From: Reticulascus tulasneorum
Taxonomy: Eukaryota; Ascomycota; Sordariomycetes; Glomerellales; Reticulascaceae
NCBI GenBank assembly: GCA_001557505.1
Contig: LSAX01000007.1
Coordinates: forward strand, 1,550,001 to 1,614,000
Direction: 5' to 3'
DNA length: 64,000 nt
Shown here one piece after another: positions 47,501 through 60,150 of this stretch (position 1 is the first letter of the stretch; every line of letters starts with the position of its first letter). Under the pieces are notes generated by a model, which was not told where the DNA came from, ran no database searches, and was given only the letters and a program-made list of their open reading frames with translations. A program made the translations under genes and the position numbers.

Positions 47501-48476
47501 CACATGCCGTCTTCAGTCTGTGGGCCGCGGTCTGGTGGAGCGCAGCCATTCCAAAATCAGCAACCTTGATCTTGTTATGCGAGTTCAGGAGGATATTCTC
47601 GGGCTTGAGGTCGCGATGGCAAATATTGAACGCATGACAATAGCCAATTGCGCTCATGATTTGTCGGAAGAAGTACATTGCACCTTCTTCTGTGAGCCGT
47701 CCGTTTCGGTTGATATACTCAAATAAGTCGCCTTCGTCAACGTACTCGAGCACCAAGTAGCTATGCGATTGTTAAACTCTTGGATAATCAATGTTAGAAT
47801 GGAGGGGAACTGACATTTCCGAGCGATTCTCCCAGATATCGTAAACCTTCATGACATTGGGGTGTTCGATGAGCTTGAGAATAGCCACTTCTCGCTCGAT
47901 TGCCAGTGGCACACGCATCTCGCCGTTGATGCGTTCCGGTAGGCTGTCATCATGTTGATGCAGAGCAGCAAGACTGCCGGCCTGAATCAAATAGGCTGTC
48001 TTCTTTGGGACAATTTTGACTGCCGCAAGTTCACCTGAGAGTCTGTGCCGGCAAAGTCTTACGCGTGCTGAAGAGCCCTTGCCTAGAGTCTTTCCGAGCT
48101 GCCAGGGGCCTACGTGGGTCTTATAAGGTATCCCACTGCTGCGGTTGCTTGAAGTCGCAGTCGATTGAGACATCTGAGAAATTCTTTTGGCAGGATCGAC
48201 TTCTTTTGCTCTAGATACGGCAGGATGGCGAGAGTTCGGCCCCGCTGGGCCCGTATGAACTGCGACTCGAGGTTCTGAGACTGGTAAATTGTCGCGAGCT
48301 GTCGTTGCGTTTGGATTGCTCCGAAGGTTGACTCCTGGCCGAGTTCCCGTACCATCAGTATCTCGCGGCTTGTAGGGCTTGGTCAATAACGGTATGGTGC
48401 TGTTGTTGATGCGCTGGGTGGCATCTCCAAGCGGAGCTCGGGCATAGGAAGCCCCAGCACGTTGGTATTCAGACAT
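44550..48476 (-). CDS. Gin4/Hsl1/Kcc4-type (Nim1-related) serine/threonine kinase
   Basis: Five exons on the minus strand: 47815-48476, 47038-47760, 45201-46972, 44835-45146 and 44550-44770; 1229 aa. The kinase domain spans about 124-393: glycine loop LGKGSSARVRL, lysine in AAVKIV (K154), HRDLKPEN (269-276), DFG (289-291), YAAPELL. An insert after VPKKTAYLIQAGSLAALHQH precedes the helix C region, as in the Nim1/Gin4 group. Residues ~450-1000 are disordered and basic, rich in S, P and R. The last ~90 residues look like a KA1-type membrane-binding fold. In yeasts these kinases sit at the septin collar and restrain Swe1/Wee1. Intron 3 (45147-45200, 54 bp) is in frame and stop-free, but has perfect gtaagt, gctaac and acag signals, so I treat it as spliced. 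The gene is divergent from SMC5. Confidence 0.93.
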
Positions 48477-49990
48477 GATTTGAACGAGTTCAAGCGCAAT
48501 CAGTTCATGTTTGAATCTTCCGTGCTGTTAATTGGCAGGAAGGCTTTGAAAGCTAGCAATTGAAGTTGGTATGCAGTCTGAACTGCCTGAAAACGAAAGA
48601 AAGGCCTGCTAGACTGCCTGATATCAAGAGACAAGTATGAAGAAAGGAACCGAAAAAAACCAGACCAAGATGCGAGAAAGAGTGAAAGTGGAAGCGAAGT
48701 GAAAAGTGAGAGGCTGTGGGAGAATTTCAGCGGGCTGGACGAGATAATGCCAAGTCGCGTCCTGGTATTATCGTGCAGTTGGAATGTTTACCTGTTTGTG
48801 GCGTGTCGAAATCGGAGGAAGGGGAAGGTTCGAAGGGATGGCCAGGCAAACATGCAAACCATTCGACAGCCACGACGACCCGATACCAACTTACGTAAAA
48901 TCCAAGTAGTAGGTAGGCAGCCTCTAGGTTGCACTTACCGCAGACTTGCAGTCCGAGGAATGTGGCCCTATTAGCATTTGCTTCAATTTCCATGCGGAGA
49001 GGGTGGCCACTTTTGCCATGAAACCATCTATCTACAGGTGATAGTGGACGAGACTGTTGCGGCAACTTATTCACGAGCCCTCATACAAAAGTATCCTATG
49101 TTGATCCTTGACTATCGGCAGTAATCGCTACAGCCTCTTCACATGCTTCTTATTCTTCAATGACCCTTGTGGCTGTCGTGTATCGAAAGAATGCTGCACA
49201 AAACGGGGCTGGTCGGTCACACAATTCACGGCCCGAAAACCGTCCGGCGGCTGACCATGGTCTCTATCTTGCATCCAAGATCCACGAAACTTCGTATCTT
49301 TGGTATTCTTCAAAGCCGAGGGTGCGAAGGGAAGCATGTATGCTCAGAGAGGACCAAAAAGGCGGAGGGGTTAACACCACCCGATTCTTCACAGGAGATT
49401 CAGTCTCGCATAACGAGAGAGCATGGAGGCGGGAAAGTCTGGGAGATCTTCGTGATGTAGGTTATGCCATGCAAGTACCCAGACGGGTTAAAGAAAGATT
49501 ACCCTATTTCTTGAATACGGAGTGGTAAGGAGGAACGCCATGTGTTTATAACACAGGAGTACGCTGTGTAGATGCATAGAACAGTCCTCTCAAGTACTGT
49601 AAGCCTAAGAATGGTGAATAGAAGATGGGACGACTCGAAGCAAGATTTCGGCGGCGAGCTGTTGCTGCGAGCCCAAAACTAAGTCAAGGGATGAGGTTGG
49701 GATGAGCTGTCTGATGAAAGACGTTGGATCCCCACCACCCCCACCACCCCCACCACAAAAGGTTATGTAAGTCATGTACCTAGGTACCTATGTAGTTAAA
49801 GCACCCCCCACCTAATTATCAAATGTCATTTATGGGCAAACGCGTCCAATCGCGTCTCCCACCCACAACCAACGCATTTATTCTGTCAGTCCTTCTTCGA
49901 CCACCTTCAAACATTCCAGCGCGGAGTGAGCCTGAATCCAGGACCATCGGCTCGTCTCAGAAATATCGGCCTGGGGTGGTTTTCACAATC
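48477..49990. promoter_or_regulatory. Divergent intergenic region of the Gin4-like kinase and SMC5
   Basis: About 1.5 kb holding both promoters. It includes a CCACCACCC-type repeat near 49729-49757 and the palindrome GTACCTAGGTAC (49776-49787), about 0.2 kb before the SMC5 start. Open frames here lack protein features. Confidence 0.45.
49776..49790. repeat. GTACCTAGGTAC palindrome
   Basis: A perfect 12-base palindrome (49776-49787) that overlaps a second one, TAGGTACCTA (49781-49790). It is related to the copy at 36379-36390. Confidence 0.55.
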
Positions 49991-52900
49991 ATGGCTCCTG
50001 GTGCATCGCGCCACAAAAGGCGACCAGATCAAGAGGAAGCCCCGGATTCGAACAGATACCTTTCAGAGACGCTTTCGCAAGGATCCGAGCGAACAAAACG
50101 GCCGCGACTCAGCCGCAATAGAGATGGAACCGACGATGAAAGCGACACCCCTCAAGCTGATGACCACACAAACGGTGTGAACGGCGCCAATGATGATGGC
50201 GAAGATGGCTTTCAGCCTGGAGCGATTCGCCGCGTCTGGGTCGAAAACTTCGTGACGTACGAGAACGCCGAGTTCCGTCCAGGCCCGAATCTCAACATGG
50301 TTATTGGGCCAAACGGCACGGGCAAGAGCTCCTTAGTTTGCGCCATTTGCCTAGGGCTGGGATACAGTCCGAAGCATTTGGGTCGGGCCGCCAGCGTCAA
50401 GGAATTCGTCAAACACCACAAAGACGTCGCGACGATTGAGATTGAGTTACAACGACGGCCTGAAGATGCAAGGAACTGGGTTATCCGTGTTCAGATCCGT
50501 CGCGAACAAAATAACCAAAAATGGTGGTTGAACGGCAAAGACACGACACACAAGGCGATCCAGGAACTTATGAAAAACCTGAAGATCCAAGTTGATAACC
50601 TCTGCCAGTTCCTTCCACAGGACAAGGTAGTCGAGTTCGCTGCCTGCACGCCAGTCGAACTACTACACCAGACCCTTCGCGCAGCCGCGCCGCCACAAAT
50701 GCTAGAATGGCAAAAGAGCCTGAAAGAGTTGGACAAGAGGCAAAAGGATATTCAACAGAACTCCGGATCTGATACAGAGCTGTTAAGAAACCTGGAAAAT
50801 CGGCAGCAAGGCCTCCAGGCAGATGTCGACAGACTTCGGGAGAGGGAGGAGATCCAGACAAATATAACCGATTTGAAGGATGCTCGTCTGGCGGCTGAGT
50901 ATTACCATGCTCGAGAGAGCTACGAGATAAAGAAGAACGAGTTATTGGACGCTAGGGCGAGACTTAAATCGCTTGAGGATGAGACAGCACCATCTCTGGC
51001 AGCCCTCCAGCAAAAGCAGGAGTACCAGGAACAAATCGCAGCCGTAGTTCGGGACCGCAAGGCCACCCTACAACGCGCAGAGCAAGCGGCCGATGGCCTG
51101 CTCAATGCAGTTGAAGAGGCAGATGACCAGATGAAATCAATCGCCGACAAGAAAGATGCCGAAACCAAGGGATTTGATATAAAAAGACGCGAGATTGGCA
51201 AAATTCGAGCAACTATCACAAGGCTGGAAGGCGAACAGAAAAACAAGCCGGCCGAGTTCAACCCACAGGATCATAATACAAAGATAGTAAGTCCATCCCT
51301 TAGACTAACATGGATGTTAGCTAACATGTCTTTTGTAGCGAGCGCAGGAGCATCTACTAAGGGATCTTGAAGGAGAAAGGCGCGAGCTTGACGAGAAAGT
51401 CCGGCTCGCTAGAGAGCGTGGCGTGAAAGCCAGGACTGATAAGGAGCGTCTGCAACAAGAGCTGAATGATCTTGACTCACAGGAAGGGCTGCGACTGAAC
51501 TGGCTGAAGAGAACTCACCCTGAGGTTGCCAGGGGCTATGAGTGGGTTAGAGATAACCAGGACCAGTTCGAAAAGCCTGTCTTCGGTCCACCAATGCTGT
51601 CCTGCTCGATCAAGGATGAGCGTTACTCTGACCAGGTCCAGTCGCTCCTCGCCTTTCAAGACTTCATGTGCTTTACTGCGCAGACTCCAGCCGATTGGAA
51701 GAAGCTCAACCAGCGTCTCTTTCACGATCTCGGGATCTCAGTCTCGACTCGATCATGCAGCCAGCCACTTTCCGCTTATCGCCCAAAGATGTCGAATGAA
51801 GAAGCACGAAACCTTGGGCTTGACGGATTCGCAATTGATCTTCTGAAAGGTCCAGAGCCGGTTCTGGCCATGCTCTGCTCAGAAAAGAAGCTACATCTCT
51901 CTGGCGTTGCCTTGTCAGATATAACCGATGCTCAGTATGATCGTCTTCTTGCCGGCGACGTGGTAAATAGCTGGGCTGCAGGCAACCAGTTCTACAAAAT
52001 CACTCGTCGTAGGGAGTTCGGCCCAAGTGGCATCTCCACCTTATCGAGGAAAATCAATAAGGGTCAATTTTGGACAGACCAGCCAATCGATGCTGCTGAG
52101 AAGGCCGAGCTACAGCGGCGCCTCAGAGAAGCCGAGGAGCTGTTCAACGACCTCAAGACCGAGCACAAGCAGCTCAGACAGGAGCAGGATAACTTCCCGC
52201 AGAAGAGCAAGGACATTCGAGAGCAGATTGTAGGTTATAGTCCGATCCCTGCCAATACTGATCTAACCGAATCACAGGATGAACTGAAGAAGATCAAGAG
52301 CGAGCTTCAAAAAGCTTGGACCAAATGGCAAGCTATTCCTGAGAAGATCGGTGAGTACCATATCTACAAAACACCTTTATACCGGACTGACATGAGACAG
52401 GGAGCGAAAAACGGGCGGAGGCACAAAAGCTGGAAGAGCTTCAGGAGGCGAGGACCTTGATGCGCCAACTGGACAAAACGTATGACGAGTCCGCACTAGA
52501 GAAGGCCAGGGCAACTCTGCGCCACCACAGTGGGATTGCAGTCATTCGAAAAGCTCACCAGAGTCTGCTTGATGCTCATATTCGCTTCATTGAAGCCGGG
52601 TCAGATGTTGCTGGTCTCAAACAAAGAAACGTCGACATCACGATGCGGCTTGATGAAGAAAAAGCGAATGTCATGACTGCGCAAGCAGAGGTTCAGATAC
52701 TGAAGGACAAGGCAAGAGCAGCTGTGAACAAGGTACACGAGTTTCCAGAAGACAGGAGGGCCATCATCAAAGATCTGGCCGATGGCAAGACTCCGGGGGA
52801 CATCGACATTGAGATCAGTGCAGAAGAGGCGAAGCTGGAGCTCATTCATGCGGCGAATCCCAATATTATCCGAGAGTTTGAGAAGCGCGCTCGAGATATT

Positions 52901-53552
52901 GAGAAGTTACGGAGCAAGTTACAAAACGTTCTCAACGAGGTTGACGACCTCAACCGCCAAATCAGGAGGATCCGGGAGCGGTGGGAACCGAAGCTTGATG
53001 AGTTGATCTCCAAGATCAACGATGCGTTCAGCTACAACTTTGAGCAGATCAGCTGTGCTGGCGAAGTTCGAGTACATAAAGATGAGGACTTCGATCAATG
53101 GGCCTTGGAAATCATGGTCAAATTCAGGTATATGCCCCTATTTCAACACCCCCTCCCATCATTTTACTTACGCATCCTGCAGAGAGAACGAAACACTCCA
53201 GAAACTAGACCAGCATCGACAGTCCGGCGGCGAGCGCGCCGTCTCTACCATCTTCTACCTCATGGCGCTCCAATCCATGGCGCAGTCCCCCTTTCGCGTC
53301 GTCGACGAGATCAACCAGGGAATGGACCCACGGAATGAGCGCATGGTGCACGAGCGCATGGTTGAGATTGCCTGTCGCGAACATACAAGCCAGTACTTCC
53401 TCATCACCCCTAAGCTTTTGACAGGCCTGCGCTACGATGCCCGCATGAGGGTGTTGTGTATCGCGAGTGGGGAGCATATGCCGAAGGATAATGGGAAGCT
53501 GGATTTCGGAATGTGTCTCAAGATCCAGAGGCAGCTTATGGCTGCCGCGTGA
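49991..53552 (+). CDS. smc5: Structural maintenance of chromosomes protein 5 (Smc5/6 complex ATPase)
   Basis: Five exons: 49991-51286, 51339-52229, 52278-52350, 52401-53127 and 53183-53552; 1118 aa, normal for Smc5. After a ~75-residue acidic, disordered N-tail comes the Smc5-type ATPase head ([20 protein letters not shown]) with Walker [10 protein letters not shown] (106-114). A coiled coil, a hinge near the middle (about 470-640) and the returning coil follow. The C-terminal head has the ABC signature SGGER (1010-1014) and Walker B PFRVVDE (1032-1038). Smc5 pairs with Smc6 and Nse proteins in DNA repair and resolution of joint molecules. Intron 2 (52230-52277, 48 bp) is in frame and stop-free. 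An upstream in-frame ATG (49823) would add 56 residues without family support, so 49991 was chosen. Confidence 0.96.
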
Positions 53553-56500
53553 GCTGGAGATGTCTCACGAGTAACGAAGTTGCTTGTGATGGGAGTGATG
53601 GGCGAGGGAGGCGTTTGGAGAATCTATGTGACTGGAGGCCAGTGGCCCATTCTACGTCGTTTAAACAGTACTACGGGAGTCGGTGTCTTATGACCGAGAG
53701 GCTTCTCGTAGAGCACAGATGGCCAGCAATGGGATGATATCTTGAGTCTCTTTCAATTGGCAATCTTGACCCCTCTAAGAGTGGGCAAGACAATTTGGTC
53801 TCGGAGGCTCAACTTATGTCTCATCGAGCAACTCCGTGGCCCATGACTTAGATGCACACTCTGAGACACTCATAATGATAAGGCAAGAAATAAAAGATCA
53901 TGATAGTGACGGCACTTCACCCCACGCTTTTCCAAACATGTCTAGGACCATATGCGAGACCACCAGAAGCCACAAGTGATAGAAGCAAGCGAACCAAATC
54001 ACAAACATGGACCCTGATCACACCGGAGCCGCAATGACACGTCCTGGCATACCTTAAGCCGCGCAAAAAAAGCGATGCTGACAAAAGACACGTTCCACCA
54101 TCCAGCCACATGGTTTATCACAACTGACGGGCCAACTGGCACATGCGATATCCCACGTGCGGCATTTCGGACGGGACGATATTAAGCCTCCCGGGCGGTG
54201 ATAGATAGCAGATACCTAGATGTGGTAGTCGTGATAGCGAAGGACCCAAAGCGGGTGTACGGGCCTAATACGGCCGGATACCTAAGCAACGAAAGCAAGA
54301 CAGGTTCGTCCGAAGAAGGCGAGCACGGAGAGAGACGTAGCAAGATGACGAGCAGTCAGTGGCCGCTTGGCCTTATAAATTGTATCTCGTCTCTGCTCTG
54401 CTCCGCTCCGCCTCCGCCGCGGCTTGACGCAGATCGCGAACCTTGACGTCTTCAATGCCATGGCATGTTTTGTTCTTTGTTTGTTGCTCCTGCGTCCGTC
54501 GACGCCTGCAGTGCTTCAATGCCAGCCCACTGAACCAGACCCTTTGAGCCGGGCGGGATCCAGTAGGAGCATTGGCAGACGAGCAGGTCGGAGAAACGAT
54601 GAGCGGGCAGCACGTTGTGCCATCCCAAATACCCTAGCTCCCGAGAACACGAGCCCTTTGATCGACCTTGGAGGCAGGAACCCGATCTTGGGTCACGACG
54701 GGATGCAATGCGGGGAGTAAGATCTGTTTGGGAATGATTGCGCAATCGGCGAGCTTCCTTGTTTTCTATCTGCGACGGCAGCGAGGTTATTATTATATAT
54801 CTGACTTGTTTTATCATAGCACGGGTTCGTTATGGGATTGATGCCGGAGCCATTTAGCCTCTTCAGCCTCTTCGATGGCTTGTGGAACTGGAGATACCAA
54901 CAGCTCCTCGGGCTTTCAAATCAGCGACTGCTGGGAACGTGGAGGTAGGCCAGCTCCTGAAGGGATTCTTTGATGCGGTTTTAGGTCTCAATGGAGTCGG
55001 GCAATATGCCCGAGATTTGAACGAAAAAGATAGAGCCCCTGAAGTAGCCAAGTCAGGCGTGCGAGGTTTTGTCGTTCGATTTCGTTGCTGCGCTGGCCAA
55101 CTGAGACATGCTGAAGCGCCTCCACGAGAGTCCAATCCCGAGCATCCGGATGCAGGAGCTTGTTCACCCCCCATGCATTTAAACCTTGAAAAAGAAAACC
55201 ACAAGACACTAGCAATTTGACACATTGACTTGGATATTGACCGAGCGGTGTGATCCATTGCGTGGCCGCAGAGGCATGCCGCAGCCAACAGGAAAAGCCA
55301 GTTCTGTCCAAGAGGCGGCATGACTTCATGTGTCTCTGCCTCTTCCGCCTTCCCTCTTGCGACGGGCAGTTTGCAATTAGCAAAAGCCGAGCCGGCCGCC
55401 GCCGCCGTCATCAAATTAGGCAAGAATGGAAGAAATGATAGACGAAGGAAGAACTTCAATTTTGGTAATCCTTGTGTAAGACCCAGCAGTTGAGCATGCC
55501 ATACGAGGAAATTTAGAGTAGGAAAACTTGGTCCTTTGCCAAGCGGTGGAGTTGAACCGTACCAGGCGTCAGAACAATACTACGCACGGTAGGAGAATGA
55601 CGTGGACGCGGCTGCTCCTGTGCAAAGTGAGTGCGTGACAGGACATCACCTCTGCCGGGACTGGGCGGGGGGGTTTGGGGGGCGGCCGTCTAGGACAGCC
55701 TGGGCAACGAGTTTGGGATGAGAGGTACGAGCACTGTTCGTGGACCATGGCTACATACCTGGTAGGTGCATCGGATCGATAAGCGGGATAAAACTTGCCT
55801 GTCGAGAAACAGCCTGCCATCGAGGATGAAAAATCCTGGGATCCGCCTTGGAGTGGCATTTATTCGACCAGGGTGGTCGGAGCTCCAGCAAACCCCCCCA
55901 AAGCCACAGCCCGAACGTCCCGTAGATCTCCAATGGTTTCTGCAGTTGCGCCAGGAGCGGTCGGGCAAATGATGAACCTGATGAGTCGCAGAGCTGCAGT
56001 GACAGGAGGCGAGTTTGAGAGAGCCTGCTCTTACCTTGCCTTGTCCCTACAATACCAGCAGTCTGACTGGGTGGAATCATCGGGCCAACGCAGAGCCAGC
56101 CGCTGGACCTTTCGTACAAGTGGGCAACACCTTTAGATCTCCTCCGGATCCTGAGCGGTACCGCCTTGTCCACATATCCCTCCGTGATCCGAGTCGCCAA
56201 TCAACGTGTATACAACCTGTTTATAGAAGGCTTTTTGCAACGCTGGCACGCAATTGCCCACAAGGACAAGGACAAGGACCGCGCCGGCCGGAGACTTTGC
56301 ACCGCTTATTCTCGATCCCGTAGTCTTCTCATTGGAGGTTTGAGGTGGCAATTTGACTCGGTAGCGGCCTCTCGCGACGCAACCTTCTGGAAGCGAACCC
56401 CAGACTTCGGACAGGCACATTTGACAGATATCAAAAATAGTAATAGCAGATCATGCCTGGATGAAGGTGTTCTGGGGTTTGTCTCGGTCATATTTAGCAG

Positions 56501-58689
56501 CGGGTTAGCTCTCGACCAGTGGATGTTCACCCCACGACTTGCCGTGAGGCATGTTCTAATTAGTCCATGTAGGTCTTCGGCCCAGTCGCCGTCGGTGGCC
56601 ATCTGCAGCAGCTAGCAAGGATTTCGTGCGCCATGTGTGGCTAATAAAGCTCCTCCAGGTGTTCGGGAGTGCGGGATGCCATTCGCCAATCCTCATGAGA
56701 AGAAGATCATTGCTGCAAGACCAAAATACATATTGTCCGCCACCCTGACCTGCCAGTCAACTTTCCTATCCTGGAATATCGCCAATGCCCTTTTCGGTAT
56801 GCGGACGCCGCTCCTACTGAACTGAGAGAAAGGTTGAGAAAAAATTCAGGTGTCACAGTCAACCCTTTGGCGGTAGGCCCGGAGATTGTGAATAGCCCCG
56901 TCTGGGGCCGGCCAAGATAGGCATTCTCAGCACGGGGGTATAGCAATCTTGTAGAAGTTCCCCTATCTCGTGGGCGTGACGGGTCGTCAAAGAGCGTTTA
57001 TTGACAGGGCAATATCACTTTCCTGGATAAGCCTCTCGGTCTTCTTTTACTTAGCGGGTATCGGGACTGGCAACCGAGCAAGATTGCGTCTGGCAGTGGT
57101 ACGTATGAGCAAACCACATCCGGTACTACGAGTACATCTCGATGAGGGCACAATCGAAAGCAGAACCAGGAGGCATCACTGCCTAAGTTCGACCGAATAT
57201 AGTGGAGTTGTGGTTTGCACAAGGCCCCTGACAGCCGAAACGGACGAGAAGCTTTGTAAACAGTCGTCTAGCATGATTTGCGTCCCTACGAGGCACCAGA
57301 CCTTAGCCGCCAGACTTGGACGTATTCGGATTGTATCTCTTTCAATTCGACCGACGGGGTTTACCGTTTGGCCTCCGTGCATGTGCTGTTCGGCTGCCCC
57401 ATCTTGTTCACCCACATCACTAGTCATCCAGGGATTCTCCTGGCAGACATACATGGCAATTTTGGAGGATTGATAATTAACGGTGTTCGGGTCGCGTGGA
57501 GGAGATTGTGGCACTGACCCGCGCGAGCCACGCGATGTGGGATTAAAGATTCGGGGGTGATGGATGCCAGGGTGGTTGGTCGTGTGTGTGTGCCCCCCCG
57601 GTCGATAAAATCGATAGGGGAGCTATGGATGTGGATGTACATTCGTCCGCAGTTGTCAGGTACGCAGGTACATACGTCTTGGTCGTATCAACTGCGTCAT
57701 CGCCCAGGCCACAGTGAGATTGAGCCAGGGGGAGGATTGCAGAAGAAGAGCATGGGAGGTTATTTGTGGAGCCTTCTCACGTCCAATTTGGAGAGAGGGA
57801 CGTAGAATCCCATCCTTTCGTTGTCAAAGAGTTCATCAGAGGTTTTCTAGCTCATGGGTCTTTTGGGGGCTAGGGATGGTTAAGAACATGTCCTTATCAT
57901 GCAGATATGAGACAAAGAATACCCTGAGCGCCTGAACATGCAGTAGCAAAGCTGAAAATGCAAGGCGTCGATCCCGGGGTTCGTGTTCGCCTGACTCGAG
58001 TAGGGGAATCAGAGAAGCAACGGAAAAGTAGAGACTTCTGGACCGATGATTTCGACCCACGAACGGAGGCCGACTCGGGCGATGGCAAGGATGATTCGAA
58101 CGACAGCGCAAAGTCCCGTCGGTCGGCCCAGGCCAGGGGAAGGGGACAGGGTGCGAGACCTAGGTACACGTACAGTAGCTCTGTTGCCAAGTTGTTAAGC
58201 TTGTCAAGCCTATCCGAGAGCAGATGGGATGGGATGGGTGGATACAGGTGCAGGGTTGTTTGCCACACTCACTTTCAAGACGTCCTCCAGCGACTTTAGT
58301 TCTAATTTCCGCTTCCAAGTTTTTGCTGCAGGTTCCTTATCCAGAGCCCAGAACATCCAGCTCTTTCGCCTTTTCCCGAACAAATGAGAGTGTTAGCCTC
58401 AACCGGCACAGCCCCTTGCCAAAATTGCCCGTCAACAAAATACTTTGGCAACAGCCAACGCGCATACATACACATGAGAGTAGGACCGGGGGGGGTTTGC
58501 AAAAGGAGTCAAGAGTACGATATGGAGCAACATACAGACACAGCCAAGCGGATTTTGCTGCTGGCAGTATTGGCTTATGTACATGCTGACCCAACATGCT
58601 AGCCAGTATGGTAGGAAGGACTCTCCGGCGCTAAGTATGTAGCACAATGGGCATGACTTGTTACTGTGCATGCCGTATTGCTTTGTATG

Positions 58690-58745
58690 TGTGTGGATGG
58701 ATTTACATAGTACAGTACTATGTAGATGGATGGAAGGATGGATGG
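58690..58745. repeat. Inverted repeat flanked by GGAT short tandem repeats
   Basis: Bases 58704-58724 form a perfect inverted repeat with 10-base arms and a one-base centre (TACATAGTAC / GTACTATGTA). It is embedded between GGATGGAT units on both sides. Confidence 0.6.
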
Positions 58746-60032
58746 TGGACAGAGATGATGGACGCTAGATTGGAGATTCCCATCAGGAAGTGCTAAATCT
58801 GATCCCGGCCTCCTGCAACGTACCTTGTACCACCTGCTGTACCCCCATCGAACGGGATGAATATTGTAGATGATACACAAGGGGCTGATCTTGATATTCG
58901 TTGCTTATTTTCGCCCACCCACAAGGCAGGCTGCAATAAAGGGCAATGCGGGTAACCCAAATCACGGTACCGAAGCACGTACTCTGTACTGTTTTCCAAG
59001 GCAATGGTTGGGAATACGGGCCTTCTCTGTCGGATGTACTCGATACCCCATATCGGGATCAGGATTGTGGCGATCTGACACATTTGGGGGGATCAGAGTA
59101 GGGGGAGGAAGTACGGACCACATCCATACGTAGGTGGTTTGTCGTGTACTGGCTTAGGGTAAAGAGGGATAAGGGACTGACGGCCCCCCTCGGGGGTACG
59201 AATGTCAACGGCTGGCCAGCCAGCGCCATTGATGAGGTGGGCTGGCACACCGACGCTGGTGGAAGCAGAATGGTAGCGAGACAACTCGGGAGCTCAAATC
59301 CCCTAAGGAACTTCCCATTCTGCATAGAGGGACAGAGTAGGAATGCTCTGAGTGGGCATGTTAAAGATCTACGCACCTACATACGTCCGATCTTACGTAT
59401 GGTAGGTGGGTAGCAACTGACTAGGAGCAGAACGCGAATGGAAAAGAAGAATAAAAAGATCCATGCCGCTAATTACTACCTAGCTACGTTATGGTACTCC
59501 ATATCGGCGGGCTGCCGGAGTAATTAGCTTGTGCTGGGTAGCGTAGCCAAGTGCCTCCCCCCTCCCCCCCCAAAAAAAAACTAATCAAGCCTTCACAAGG
59601 AATGGCCCACGGTTACTGCAGCGGTCCCAGGCAGCGGGCAGAAACAACAGGACTCATGGCATATGAGGACTCCACCAGAGTCGCAACCGGTTGGAGGGGG
59701 GGTTCTGTAGCCTTCCCTTGGATGCTTGCTGATGGCGGCACCGTCTTCTTGCCCCCCAGGCTTACGTGCCATGTTCGCAACTAATAAGTCAACCCATCGT
59801 ACGGTAGTCCAAAGGAGGTGGTTGAGAGTTGTGGGTAGGCTGACGAGAGGGAGAAAAGTGTACATGTGTACATACCTACACACATACCCTTACTTTCTGC
59901 CTTTTATCATGACGGAAGAGCAGGCATTGATGAAAATTGCTGTGCCATTTGGCCCAATTTCTGGCTGTTCTATGCCTGTATTTCGTAGCAAGTAGTTAAT
60001 CTGTCGAGGGAAAGGGAAACCATGCTTCTCTG

Positions 60033-60150
60033 ACTTTTCCCCCCGTCCCGCCTCCCTCCTCTCTCTCTTTCTCTCTCTCTCGCTTTTCTCCCTCTCTTCT
60101 TCTTTTCCCTCTCTCCCACTCCTGTTGCTGCTTTCCTCTCGCCTTCCTCT
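60033..60150 (+). promoter_or_regulatory. CT-rich tract, candidate promoter or leader element
   Basis: A long run of CT and TTC units, about 1.6 kb upstream of the next start codon. A second CT-rich tract follows at 60955-61020. Such tracts often mark fungal transcription starts; this is inference from composition only. Confidence 0.3.

Noticed and set aside
49823..49990. Upstream in-frame ATG that would extend SMC5 by 56 residues
   Set aside because: The added residues resemble leader sequence and lack Smc5 features; the ATG at 49991 opens a typical short acidic N-tail.
54863..55459. 198-codon minus-strand frame with a hydrophobic start
   Set aside because: Looks like a signal peptide at first, but the rest is disordered, unrecognisable and overlapped by open frames in other phases.
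58085..58105. tRNA-like B-box (GTTCGAATC on the minus strand)
   Set aside because: The flanking bases do not form a T-stem and no acceptor or anticodon arms fit. Similar matches in SMC5 and the kinase are inside coding exons.
58770..58880. CRRPG-type peptide resembling a fungal alpha-factor-like pheromone repeat
   Set aside because: Occurs once, with no signal peptide, no Kex2 sites and no repetition; chance match.
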